From: DATMNR01 sp963702765
GTDB lineage: Bacteria; Chloroflexota; Ktedonobacteria; Ktedonobacterales; Ktedonobacteraceae
Reading direction: 5' to 3'
Length of the DNA: 30,633 nucleotides
Assembly (NCBI GenBank): GCA_963702765.1
Contig: CAVPEB010000009.1
Location: 1-30,633, forward strand
Part shown: positions 9,555 through 18,453 of the stretch, in pieces
Layout of the letters: each line of letters begins with the position of its first letter
Numbering within the stretch: the stretch's first letter is position 1
Program-made: the position numbers and the translations under genes
Notes under the pieces: generated by a model
The model's input: only the letters and a program-made list of their open reading frames with translations
Told to the model about the DNA's origin: nothing
The model's database searches: none

Positions 9555-10195
9555 ACCCTCTCTCCTTTCCGCTTGCGCTGTGATCCACGCGCCAGCCCCA
9601 GATGCTTCGCTAGTGTATTCAGTGCGCGAAATTGTAATATTCGCACTGCCCCTGGCTGTTTCCCTAGAGCCTGGGCAAGGTCTTCAATCTTCTGACCTGC
9701 CAGAAAGCGACCAATTACTATTAGCTGCTGTTCGGCGCTTAGACTACTCATGGCCAGCCCTACTTCTTCCAATGTCTCACGCAATTCGTGCAATTCCACT
9801 GGATTGCTCACCAGATCAGTAGCAACAAGTTCTATCGAGTTATATTGATCTATCGACTGGCTATCTGGCAGGGGGATTTGTTTTCTCTCATTTCGTGTCA
9901 CATGTCGAAGTGCCCTCGAGATTTTGCCCTGTGCTATCTGAATGAGCCAGGCATAAAAACCTGCTTCCTGCTCGGTTCGTAACTCATCGATGGACTCCAC
10001 CATGACTAAGAATACCTCGGAAACAACATCCTCCACCAGATCAGGACGGCCCAGACGGGCCAGCGCATATCGATAAATAACGGGGAGGGCACGTTGATAG
10101 AGTGCTACCACCGCATCTTCGTCATGACTGCGTGCCAGTTTAATTACTTGCGCAAAGGTTGTCGTTGTAATTGACCCTCGAGTATCCGTATTCAC
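9551..10195 (-). CDS. ECF-type RNA polymerase sigma factor
   Basis: A 214-residue sigma-70 family protein with regions 2 and 4 only. Region 2 lies at about residues 22-95 (EDAVVALYQRALPVIYRYALARLGRPDLVEDVVSEVFLVMVE and AGFYAWLIQIAQGKISRALRH), region 4 at about 145-200 (LSAEQQLIVIGRFLAGQKIEDLAQALGKQPGAVRILQFRALNTLAKHL), a helix-turn-helix. The start is uncertain: the GTG used sits inside GGGAGGTG, which itself looks like a ribosome binding site, and no ATG follows at the right distance. The downstream gene overlaps by four bases and encodes a membrane protein, the usual sigma/anti-sigma layout. Target promoters are not known; autoregulation from the 10196-10483 region is likely by analogy. Confidence 0.9.
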   Translation of the reverse strand: MNTDTRGSITTTTFAQVIKLARSHDEDAVVALYQRALPVIYRYALARLGRPDLVEDVVSEVFLVMVESIDELRTEQEAGFYAWLIQIAQGKISRALRHVTRNERKQIPLPDSQSIDQYNSIELVATDLVSNPVELHELRETLEEVGLAMSSLSAEQQLIVIGRFLAGQKIEDLAQALGKQPGAVRILQFRALNTLAKHLGLARGSQRKRKGERV

Positions 10196-10483
10196 CTCCC
10201 GGTGAGGTAACTTGAATTGTCGTTATCTCTGACGTATGGACAATCTCTCTCTTGAAAGGTAGTTTAGAGTTAGCTGCGAAGCCTTGTCAATCAATTATGC
10301 TCACAATAGGATTTGTGGGTGAACTGCTTCAGAATTTCTCAACCCTTATTTTCTTACCGAATTGTGCTAGTACAACATAAAAGTATGTAACAAAAAGCTC
10401 TCGAAAGGCACTACTTCCTTGAAACCTGTAGAAAGGTGGATTTACACATCCTGACAATTGGGGAAATGTACAGGGAGAAACGT
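10196..10483. other. Divergent intergenic region
   Basis: 288 bases between the start of the sigma factor (-) and the HTH gene (+). It must hold promoters in both directions. I see no convincing -35/-10 pair and no RNA gene. A ribosome binding site AGGGAGA (10472-10478) precedes the HTH gene's ATG at 10484. Confidence 0.4.
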
Positions 10484-10711
10484 ATGAAACACTATTACAC
10501 TGCTGGGGAAGCAAGGCGGTTCTTAGACATGGATGTTGGCGCCTTCTATTATCTCATCGAAACAGGTAAGATTAAGCGAATTACACCACCAGGGAAAAAA
10601 CGCGGCTTCTACTCAAAACAGCAGATCGAGAGATTGGCGCATCAGAAATTAAAACATATGAGTGTGGAGGAGGAGGCAGGACCAATCATTCATGAAAGCT
10701 ACCTGGGATGA
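10484..10711 (+). CDS. Small helix-turn-helix DNA-binding protein (MerR/excisionase-like)
   Basis: A 75-residue protein starting at the ATG at 10484, chosen because AGGGAGA lies five bases before it; the frame opens further upstream but without a ribosome binding site. It reads YYTAGEARRFLDMDVGAFYYLIETGKIKRITPPGKKRGFYSKQQIERLA, the pattern of a winged helix-turn-helix in which a helix pair is followed by a beta wing (GKIKRITPPG). The last 20 bases overlap the start of the GNAT-like gene. I recall Ktedonobacteria proteins in which such an HTH and the following domain are one chain, so the two could be a single gene split by a one-base shift near 10685, or two coupled genes. Confidence 0.7.
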   Translation: MKHYYTAGEARRFLDMDVGAFYYLIETGKIKRITPPGKKRGFYSKQQIERLAHQKLKHMSVEEEAGPIIHESYLG

Positions 10712-11297
10712 TTTGGATGAAGAGTATGAACTAGCCACGCTCTTGTTGAATGGCAATGCCCCATATGGTATCCCAACCTATCATACCTGGCTAAGTAAAA
10801 ATCCTGATACCAATTTCATTCTCAGAGATCAAGGCCGATTGGTGGCGTTCTTGCTTGTGCTTCCTGTACAACACAGAACCATCAAGCGTTGGATCAGCGG
10901 AGAAATCAGGGAATGGGAAATCGGTGCTGAAGATATACTCCCATATGCCCCCATCCACCCAATGGAATGCATCGTGATGAGTATGGCAACGACATCGGAT
11001 GTTGATAAAAGAGTAAGACGTGCGTACGGTTTACGTATCATACGTGGTTACTTACATTTCTTACAGCTATTGGCGGAACAGGGCATAACAATTGCCAGAT
11101 TTTATTCTATGGGGACCACAGCAGAAGGTTGCACAATCTTAAAACACGCAGGATTTGAGGAAAGAGATCAACTGGGGAAACGTATAGTATTTGAATTGAA
11201 TCCTGCGTTCTCGGTTTCACGAATGGCACAAGCTTACAGTACAAGCTTGAAAAATATGAGTGACAATCATGATACCGGAACTCATATTCAAATTTGA
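10692..11297 (+). CDS. GNAT-like N-acetyltransferase domain protein
   Basis: A 201-residue protein from the ATG at 10692 (KATWDDLDEEYELATLLL), overlapping the HTH gene. The order of elements fits the GNAT fold: an N-terminal helix, the strand pair NFILRDQGRLVAFLLVLPV, a central strand HPMECIVMSMAT, a helix after RRAYGLRIIRGYLHFLQLLAEQG, then IARFYSMGTTAEGCTILKHAGFEERDQ, where LKHAGFEE is the usual late GNAT element. The acetyl-CoA loop (Q/RxxGxG/A) is weakly matched, so enzyme activity is uncertain. Paired with a DNA-binding partner, it may act as a regulator sensing a small molecule. Stop at 11297 is followed by 180 bases with no gene, containing the leader of the next gene. Confidence 0.6.
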   Translation: MKATWDDLDEEYELATLLLNGNAPYGIPTYHTWLSKNPDTNFILRDQGRLVAFLLVLPVQHRTIKRWISGEIREWEIGAEDILPYAPIHPMECIVMSMATTSDVDKRVRRAYGLRIIRGYLHFLQLLAEQGITIARFYSMGTTAEGCTILKHAGFEERDQLGKRIVFELNPAFSVSRMAQAYSTSLKNMSDNHDTGTHIQI

Positions 11298-11479
11298 ACA
11301 CAAAACAGTGCCTTTCATTACGTTCTGATGAAGCACATTGTTTTTATTAGCACAAGAGTACCATTAAATAATGTAGTATCGCTCGACATAGTAATATGAA
11401 GTGATATATCGGCCAGTTACGTAGACTATATGCAGCACCCCCAATTTTTAGGGATGCTACATTCTTCATAAAGGAAACA

Positions 11480-14400
11480 ATGAATACACAGTTATCTCAT
11501 CTAATTATCGGCAACGGGATCACAGGCATAACCGCTGCTGAGATTTTACGATCTGATGACCCAACGAGTTCAATAACAATCGTTGCTGATGATCCCTTTC
11601 CTGTTTATTATCGCCCTGCACTGAAGGATTACCTTGGCGGAAAGTTGAATGAAGAAAAGCTCTGGGCACGCCCAGGTACGTTCTACAAGGATCAAAGGAT
11701 TCGTTTTGTTCAAGGGCGAGTTATGGGCATTCATACAAGTCAGAAATTTGTTCAACTTGATAGCGGTCAACGCCTTGCATACCATAACCTATTACTCGCA
11801 AATGGCGCTCGTCCAAGACAGCTCTCTTGTCCTGGTCTTAATCTGGCTGGAGTCTCAACCTTACGTACTATAGCTGACTACCAGGAAATTATGCGACAGC
11901 TTGGAAGTGCGAAGCGAATCGTTATCATGTGGAAGTGGAACTCTTGCACTCGAGAGTGCGGAGACGCTTCATCATCGCGGATTCCAGGTTACACATCTTT
12001 TGCGCCAACATATGCTCTGGTCGGAGGTGCTTGATCCGATTGCTTCCGACCTCGTTGTTTCAGAAGAACGGCGTGATGGCATCGATGTGCGTACAGGTGA
12101 AGAAATAACTGAGATCGTCGGACGAAAAGGACAGGTATCCGAAGTAATTACTACTTCCGGCGCTCATATTCCCTGCGATATGGTTTTAATTGCGATAGGT
12201 ATTGAGCCTCTTATCAATTTTATCCAGGCAAGTGGCATTGCTTGCGGTCGTGGGGTCAAAGTTGATAACCACATGCGCACAAGCGTTCAGCATATCTATG
12301 CCGCAGGTGATGTTATAGAGACAGCCGATCCGATTACGGGACGAACCAGGGTACTCGGGCAATGGTATCCTGCTATCGAGCAGGCCCGCAAAGCAGCTTA
12401 CAGTATGCTCGGGAAGTTCGACGCGTTTGCTGGAGCATCTCAGAGCAGCAATTATTACAATGCCACTTTTTTGTACGGGTTAGATTTCGTATCGGTAGGA
12501 CTGACCCAGCTTCCAGCAAATGTTCAGGGTTTGCAAGAAATTGTAGCTGACCCACTACCTCGCAACTATCGAAAGGTGATACTCCACAATGGAATTCCTC
12601 TTGGTATTCTCTTCCTCGGTGATCGTAGAAACGCGTTGGCTTTCAAACGGGCTATTGATCATAAAGTCAATCTGACTTCACTCTCCAATCAATTATTTGC
12701 TCAAGACTTTAATTTGGACGAATGGCTAAACAAGCAAGGTATTCCGCCTGCAGTGTTAGATATTTTAGTAACCAATCATGATGAAAGCACGCACACTCGA
12801 CAATCGTATACTGTGCAGTCACAAGGACTGCTCGAAGATGTGTCGTCATCGATGGGTAAGATGGATGCGTCGATACGAGCTTATTTGGTACCAATACCAC
12901 ATCCCAGAGTGAACGTATCCGTTCATGAAACAGATCTTGGTTTGGATGAACGTAGCAAAGTAATTACGATTGGGCGACTAAAGGGATCTTCTTTCGTAAT
13001 CGAACATAGTTCAGTGTCTCGTTTGCATTGTGAGATTATGTTTCTCAACGGCAACTATATGCTACGTGATAAAGAGAGTTCTAATGGGACTTACGTGAAT
13101 AATGCTCGTGTGGCGCATGATAGTATTTGCACTCTGCGTAATCTGGACCAGGTACGTTTTGGTGATGTGCAATTTAGATTTGAACTTCGTCAGCAACCAG
13201 TGAACAACGACATCACTGGTAATGCGATGTCGAACGTTGCATTCTCACACGTTCCAGGAGATCAACTGGATGCTAGCATTTCTCGTATCATTCCCGATGA
13301 TGCAATTGCTACTCTTAAAGAATCACCAACGCTCGTAGTGGTAAGCCAGCATAACAATCCAAGGATCATTGCGATAGAGCATGAGAGGCGTTTGACAATT
13401 GGACGTGGCAAAGAGAACGACATTGTCCTTGATGACTCGGCAGCTTCGCGAAGACATGCGGAGGTATTTAACGCGCTTGATGGATTTTATGTGCGCGATC
13501 TAGATAGCAGTTATGGAGTTTTTGTCAACAAAGTTAAGATCAATAATCCTTTCCACCTCTCGCATGGCAACAGGATCGTTATTGGAAATACGTTGATTTA
13601 CTTTTCTTATCTCGTGGGTGAATCATCATCTATCAACACTTTTCAGGGTACTGACACTCCTACCCCCACTCCGGAAGAAGAGGAGAAATGGGAGCGCTCC
13701 ACACCTCATTCAAACTTTCCCGCATTGAAGGAGCCTGTTCAAGGAACATCTGGTTCTGCCTTCCCAGGCAAAATAACCTGGGAATATACCACACCAGGTA
13801 CAGATGCCACCGCTTCGGAAAATGATGTGGTAAAGTCCTTCCGACCTGTTGGCGGGATGTTGCATCGTAGCGACGTGGAAAAACTCACCGAACAACGCAT
13901 ACATTTTGAAATTGATATGTGTATTGGTTGTGATCGCTGCATGAGCGCATGTCCAATACCTATGTCTACTTTAGTCAATATCGCAGATTTAAATATTGCC
14001 TCTATTACACAAAATGTCTCGGCAGTAGTTGAGCGTTTTACACATGAATGTATTATGTGTGGTTCTTGCGTTCCTGTCTGTCCTGTCGATAACCATCGCG
14101 ACTTACTGATGCTATCACTAAAGCAGCGTCTAGGTGCTTCCTGGGAAAGTCAGGTAGATCCCAATCGAATTGCACAAAATATTCCCTCAGGTTGGACTGT
14201 ATATCATCTAATCAGCCGTTTACGCGAGCAACGTTTTTTAAATAATTCACAATATGTGCCTGAGAATTATCTGTTGCACATCATCGCCTCTTCAGGAATG
14301 CGATTCCTGGCCCCTGGAGATATATCAATTCGTGAGGGTGATTACGGGCGCGATTTATTTCTTATTATTGAAGGTCGACTTGCTCTCTTTGCCGACGAAA

Positions 14401-15755
14401 TGGAAGATACAACATTCCCAATTGCAATTCTCAAACATGGTGAGCATGTCGGAGAGGATGGAATGCTCACCGGTCTTCCATATAAAGTGACGGCACGCGC
14501 TCAAGTTCCCACGATAGTATTACAGGTGCCAGAACAAGTAATGCAACGCTTAATGGAGCTTGTTCCTGATGTACAACGTTATTTTGATCAGGTCAATAAT
14601 GCACGTTCGCTGAAATCAATCTTGAAACGTATGTCGCTCTTCCAGGGAGTTTCTGATGCCGATATTCACTCTCTTATCCGGCAGACTCCGATAAAACAGT
14701 ATGATAGAGATGAACCTCTTTTCGCAGAAAACGATCAGGGAGGACGACCTTCACGTGAAACTCTCCATATTATACTTGAAGGATTTGTGAAGGTCGCAAG
14801 GCACACTTCGGTAGGTACCGGCCATCACAAGAGTGATGAAGTCATCATTGCCTACCGACAGGGCGGCGATTACTTCGCAGGAGGTCTTGATCTGCTTGGT
14901 GATGGCAGGGCTGTAAGTGTAAATGCAATTAATCGCGTGCGAGTGGCAGAAGTTCCACGGCAAGTTATGCTAGCTCTATTTCAACATTATCCCGAAGTCA
15001 ACCACCGATTCGCGCTTCGTCTTCGCGAATACGTAGAGACGAGCGTTTCAACCCAGGGGTATGCTCTAACAAGTAGCCCGCTGAGTGCTTACTCTTCCAC
15101 GAACATACTTCCAGATGGCGCTGTCCGGGACGGATTACATTCACTCGTAAGCGATGGTGTTGTTGAAGGTACAGAAGTGCTAGTAATAGACCTGGATAAG
15201 TGCATTCATTGCAGCGAATGTGAAGAGGCCTGCGAGAGAAGGCATGGGCAATCACGCATGAATCGCAAGGGTATGGTAGTTGGCAACATCAGTATAGCAA
15301 CAGCTTGCCGTCAATGTCAGGACCCAGTATGCATGTTATGTAGTAGAGCAGGTATTGCAAGACACCCCAATGGAGAAGTGTACATTACCGAAAGTTGTAT
15401 CGGCTGTGGGATATGTGCCGAACGCTGTCCTTATGGAGCAATTTCTATTGTCAATATTGAGGACGATAAGCAAATTTCGCGATCTTCCTGGCAGCGTTTC
15501 AGCAGCTTCTTTACTAATCTGGGAATGAAAGATGCCGGCTCATCACCTTATGTAGCTTCAGGCCCGCTTGATACATATCAGCCTCTTGATGCCTTTGATG
15601 AAATACGTAAAAAGGTAGCTATTAAATGTGATCTCTGTGCAGGATATAAAGATCAAGCGTGTGTCGAGGCTTGTCCTGCGGGCGCTGCTTTTCGTATACA
15701 ACCAACAAAATTCTTTGGTTCGACGGAAGAGATTTTACGTCGGCGAGTAATATAA
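11480..15755 (+). CDS. Giant FAD/NAD oxidoreductase-FHA-FHA-ferredoxin-cNMP-cNMP-ferredoxin protein (frameshifted)
   Basis: About 1425 residues once one shift near 11925-11931 is closed. Residues 1-420 are a NirB/rubredoxin-reductase-type flavoprotein: IIGNGITGITAAEIL (FAD loop), CGSGTLALESAETL (NAD loop, at the shift), and IYAAGDVIETADP. Two FHA domains follow at about 475-570 (TIGRLKGSSFVIEHSSVSR, SSNGTYVNN) and 612-710 (TIGRGKENDIVLDDSAASRRHA, SSYGVFVNK). Next come two [4Fe-4S] motifs (CIGCDRCMSACP, CIMCGSCVPVCP), then two cyclic-nucleotide-binding-like domains at about 930-1027 and 1050-1170 (FLAPGDISIREGD, LFLIIEGRLALF; LHIILEGFVKVA). The end is a DMSO-reductase-B-like ferredoxin (CIHCSECEEAC, CRQCQDPVCMLC, CIGCGICAERCP, CDLC...CVEACP). 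A weak AAAGGAAA ribosome site precedes the ATG. It probably moves electrons from NAD(P)H to the membrane protein encoded next, under control of its sensory domains (inference). Confidence 0.88.
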
Positions 15756-15843
15756 GTGTTATTAGTGTTATAAATGTTACAAACGTTATAAGTGCAACAA
15801 GTGTTGCAACTGCGTCAACTGCGACAAGTGTTACAAATTTCAT
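15754..15843 (+). repeat. Array of about ten degenerate 9-bp repeats
   Basis: Directly after the stop of the giant oxidoreductase, ten consecutive 9-base units follow the pattern AAGTGTTAC (for example AAGTGTTAT, TAGTGTTAT, AAATGTTAC, AAACGTTAT, AAGTGCAAC, AAGTGTTGC, AACTGCGTC, AACTGCGAC, AAGTGTTAC, AAATTTCAT). The array fills the whole space up to the ribosome binding site AAAGGAAG of the cytochrome gene. The middle units also form a hairpin GCAAC-AAGT-GTTGC. One frame through it is open and would encode a Ser-Val-Ile-like triplet repeat. Confidence 0.8.
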
Positions 15844-15855
15844 AAAGGAAGATAC

Positions 15856-16734
15856 ATGGCACTGGCAACAAAACCACCAATACAGCAGCAGCAACGGACA
15901 ATACGTCGCATCTGGAAAACGCCCGGATCGAAATTCAATTGGGTCTGTCTGGCTATCTCGATATTAGCCTATAGCTATCTTTATAAGATATATCTCGACT
16001 CTCTCAAGTCCAACCCCTACGCCGGACCTTATACGGACCCTCTACGTTTATACGGAATTGTCTCTTTCGTACTGGTACTGCTCGTGGCCGCTTACACATT
16101 ACGTCGTCGTTTCGTTCGTATATTGCCTGGAAAAGTTCAGAACTGGCTCTGGCTTCATACATGGTTTGGCATACTTGCTATTCTCGTAGCGTTCATGCAT
16201 GAGAACTATCTCAATATCTTACACGATCTCCGCTTTACCCAGACACGTTTTACCGAAGGGCAAGCAGGCACATCAGCTCTCTACGCGTTACTTCTACTTG
16301 TTCTAACTGGAATTATCGGACGCCTTCTCGATGTCTGGCAGGCACACACCATTGCAAAAGAAGCCAATATCAATGGAGCAGGGATTGTACAGGTGGTTGA
16401 GGAACGACTGCACGAACTCGAACAGACAATTGAACGTCTGAGTGCAGGAAAGTCGTCATCCTTTAAAATGTATTGCTCCGAGGCACTGAGAAGTAATACT
16501 TCGCTTCCCGCGATGTTACCAGTATTAGCCCCCAATGAACTGGATGATTTTCAGCGCGTTCACCAGGTATTCATGCAACGAGCACACCTGGTATATTCTC
16601 TTCAGCGCCAGCAGCGCGCCATATTCATTATTCGTGCATGGCGATATGTTCATATACCACTGGCATGTCTGGCACTTGTTATTATTTCGTACCATAGCTT
16701 TACTGAGATAGCAAAGTTGATCATGTACAGGTGA
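15856..16734 (+). CDS. Membrane di-haem b-type cytochrome-like protein
   Basis: A 292-residue integral membrane protein, ATG at 15856 with AAAGGAAG just upstream. Hydrophobic segments occur at about residues 28-48, 64-84, 98-116, 138-156 and 264-283. Two helices each carry a histidine pair with the same spacing: H101 and H115 (WLHTWFGILAILVAFMHENY) and H266 and H280 (YVHIPLACLALVIISYHSF), the arrangement that holds two b haems across a membrane in ferric-reductase-like and related cytochromes. A soluble, partly coiled-coil loop of about 100 residues (EERLHELEQTIERLSAG) separates the two haem helices. I do not recognise the exact family. It follows the giant iron-sulfur flavoprotein and is probably its membrane electron acceptor or anchor (inference from position and haem ligands). 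Confidence 0.7.
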   Translation: MALATKPPIQQQQRTIRRIWKTPGSKFNWVCLAISILAYSYLYKIYLDSLKSNPYAGPYTDPLRLYGIVSFVLVLLVAAYTLRRRFVRILPGKVQNWLWLHTWFGILAILVAFMHENYLNILHDLRFTQTRFTEGQAGTSALYALLLLVLTGIIGRLLDVWQAHTIAKEANINGAGIVQVVEERLHELEQTIERLSAGKSSSFKMYCSEALRSNTSLPAMLPVLAPNELDDFQRVHQVFMQRAHLVYSLQRQQRAIFIIRAWRYVHIPLACLALVIISYHSFTEIAKLIMYR

Positions 16735-17044
16735 TGTTAGGGTTAAAACAGCTTCAAGAAGCGGATATTTAAGGCACTATATTCCAACAACGAAACTTAC
16801 GCAAGTGGTCGCGCTTCCGCCTATATTTAGCGTGGCAAAGTTCTATAGTGTTCCACTAACATATGTCACCAAAACGCTACTTTTCCAGCTTCTCAAACGT
16901 GTAAATTATGTCAAGCATAAAAGTTGAGAGACATTCACATCTGCCGTTGCCGATCTGAAAAATGAGAAATGGTGATTGTACGACTACTCTTGCCATCTAC
17001 ATATTATCAGGGTTACTTTTTAACCTGGAAAGACGAAAACAAAC
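16735..17044. other. Intergenic region, no gene seen
   Basis: 310 bases between the cytochrome-like gene and the GT4 gene. No RNA gene, strong hairpin or good promoter pair is visible. GGAAAGA at about 17028-17034 can serve as the ribosome binding site of the next gene's TTG. Confidence 0.4.
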
Positions 17045-18253
17045 TTGAGAATCGCACAAATCGCTCCACCATGGATTGCTATACCCCCAAAACAGTACGG
17101 GGGAGCGGAAAACGTCATTTATCATCTAATAGAGGAACAGGTAGCCCAGGGTCATGATGTGACTTTGATTGCACCTGGTGATGCAAAAACATCAGCAAAA
17201 CTGGTTTCATTTTACCCAAAATCCTTACTCGAATTTGGGGTACCATGGACGATGCATCTCAAAGCTTTTTATCATTTACAGAAAGCTGTTGACTTTATCA
17301 AAGAGCAAAGATTCGACATAGTTCACACACATTTATCTTCAAGCTCAGATATGTATCTTTTCCCTCTAACAGCCCATCTTGAAACGCCTCATGTTACAAC
17401 CTTGCACAGTATCTTTCCCTTTGATCGCGACGCGCGAAGCAATCGTACAGGAGATGCCGACAGCTACTATATGGAATGGGCGCCTTTTTTGCCAATGGTA
17501 GCTATTAGTGACAGTGCCCGTCAAAATGTGCCATATCCGCTTAATTTTGTAGGCGTAGTCCACCATGGACTGTATATGCAGGACTTTAAACCCATAAAAC
17601 GCAAGATGAGCGAAAACTTTGTCTGGCTGGGACGTTTTATGCCAGAGAAAGGAGCACATCTGGCAATCGAGGCGGCAAAAAAGGCACAGGTTCCTTTAGT
17701 CCTCGCTGGCGTTATTGATCGTCATTCTAAGATATCCATGGATTACTTCGAGCAGGTGATTAAACCTCAAATTGGAAAAGATCAGATAACATATATCGGG
17801 CCCGTAAATATGAGACAGAAAAATAATCTGTTTGGTCGAGCCCGTGGTTTTCTCAATCCTATTGAATGGGAAGAGCCATTTGGCATGGTGATGATTGAAT
17901 TTATGGCTATGGGTTGCCCGGTTATCTCATTTGCTCGCGGGGCAGCATCCGAAATCATTGCAGATGGCGAAACTGGATTCCTGGTCAACACTGTTGATGA
18001 AATGGTCTCTGCTATCGCGAAGATCGATGAAATTGACAGAGATATGATACGCACATATGTCGAGCAGAATTTCTCATCTCCAGCGATGGCAAAGAACTAC
18101 ATAGAAATCTACAAGAAGGTCATCCGGCTACAGAAGCAGAAAGCTACTGTCCTCGACACCTCGAACAGCATAAGACTTATGGAAGTTTCCACATCCCCAT
18201 CAATCTTAAAAGCACCTATCAAAAGACCGGTTCCACCAACAACCCGAGGATGA
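17045..18253 (+). CDS. GT4 family glycosyltransferase
   Basis: A 402-residue GT-B glycosyltransferase. The TTG at 17045 is chosen because it gives the family's natural N-terminus (RIAQIAPPWIAIPPKQYGGAE) and follows GGAAAGA. Further motifs: FDIVHTHLSS, VTTLHSIF, VAISDSARQN, the donor-domain start FVWLGRFMPEKGAHLAIEAA, and the EX7E motif in EWEEPFGMVMIEFMAMGCPVI, then DGETGFLV. This type is often annotated as a glycogen-synthase-like or UDP-glucose:tetrahydrobiopterin glucosyltransferase-like protein; donor and acceptor cannot be told from the sequence. It is not close in sequence to the PimA-like enzyme at 2668-3834. The last about 35 residues are a basic, Ser/Pro-rich tail outside the fold. 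Confidence 0.85.
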   Translation: MRIAQIAPPWIAIPPKQYGGAENVIYHLIEEQVAQGHDVTLIAPGDAKTSAKLVSFYPKSLLEFGVPWTMHLKAFYHLQKAVDFIKEQRFDIVHTHLSSSSDMYLFPLTAHLETPHVTTLHSIFPFDRDARSNRTGDADSYYMEWAPFLPMVAISDSARQNVPYPLNFVGVVHHGLYMQDFKPIKRKMSENFVWLGRFMPEKGAHLAIEAAKKAQVPLVLAGVIDRHSKISMDYFEQVIKPQIGKDQITYIGPVNMRQKNNLFGRARGFLNPIEWEEPFGMVMIEFMAMGCPVISFARGAASEIIADGETGFLVNTVDEMVSAIAKIDEIDRDMIRTYVEQNFSSPAMAKNYIEIYKKVIRLQKQKATVLDTSNSIRLMEVSTSPSILKAPIKRPVPPTTRG

Positions 18254-18316
18254 GGGAGTGTTATTCCAAAGATCTGCAAAAACGAGTTGCGTTCATTTTC
18301 ACCTGATGTTGTTCTA

Positions 18317-18325
18317 TGTTATACT
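18317..18325 (+). promoter_or_regulatory. Possible extended -10 promoter for the YggT-family gene
   Basis: TGTTATACT matches an extended -10 element (TG, one base, TATACT) about 130 bases before the YggT-family start. No good -35 is present at 16-18 bases, which is tolerated for extended -10 promoters. Sequence match only. Confidence 0.3.
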
Positions 18326-18453
18326 TTCCTTTGAAGGATACGACTTTCTGCAGATTCAATCAGTTCAAGCATAAAGCCGCGTCTAAAGACCTGAAAGTGC
18401 AGGCAACATTTTAATATTATTGAAGGACCTTATCGCTTAGACAGGAGAGTAGG

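Noticed and set aside
12905..15755. Reading the giant protein as several genes run together by error
   Set aside because: From 11901 to 15755 the frame is continuous through flavin, FHA, iron-sulfur and cNMP domains with ordinary linkers; only the shift near 11928 interrupts it.
15659..15967. Open frame of 102 codons across the repeat array, with a Ser-Val-Ile triplet repeat
   Set aside because: It covers the end of the oxidoreductase and the start of the cytochrome gene in another frame, has no ribosome binding site, and is open mainly because the 9-base unit keeps the frame.
16735..17044. Possible promoter TTGTAC with TATTAT downstream at about 16977-17010
   Set aside because: The spacing of about 20 bases is too long for a normal promoter pair.
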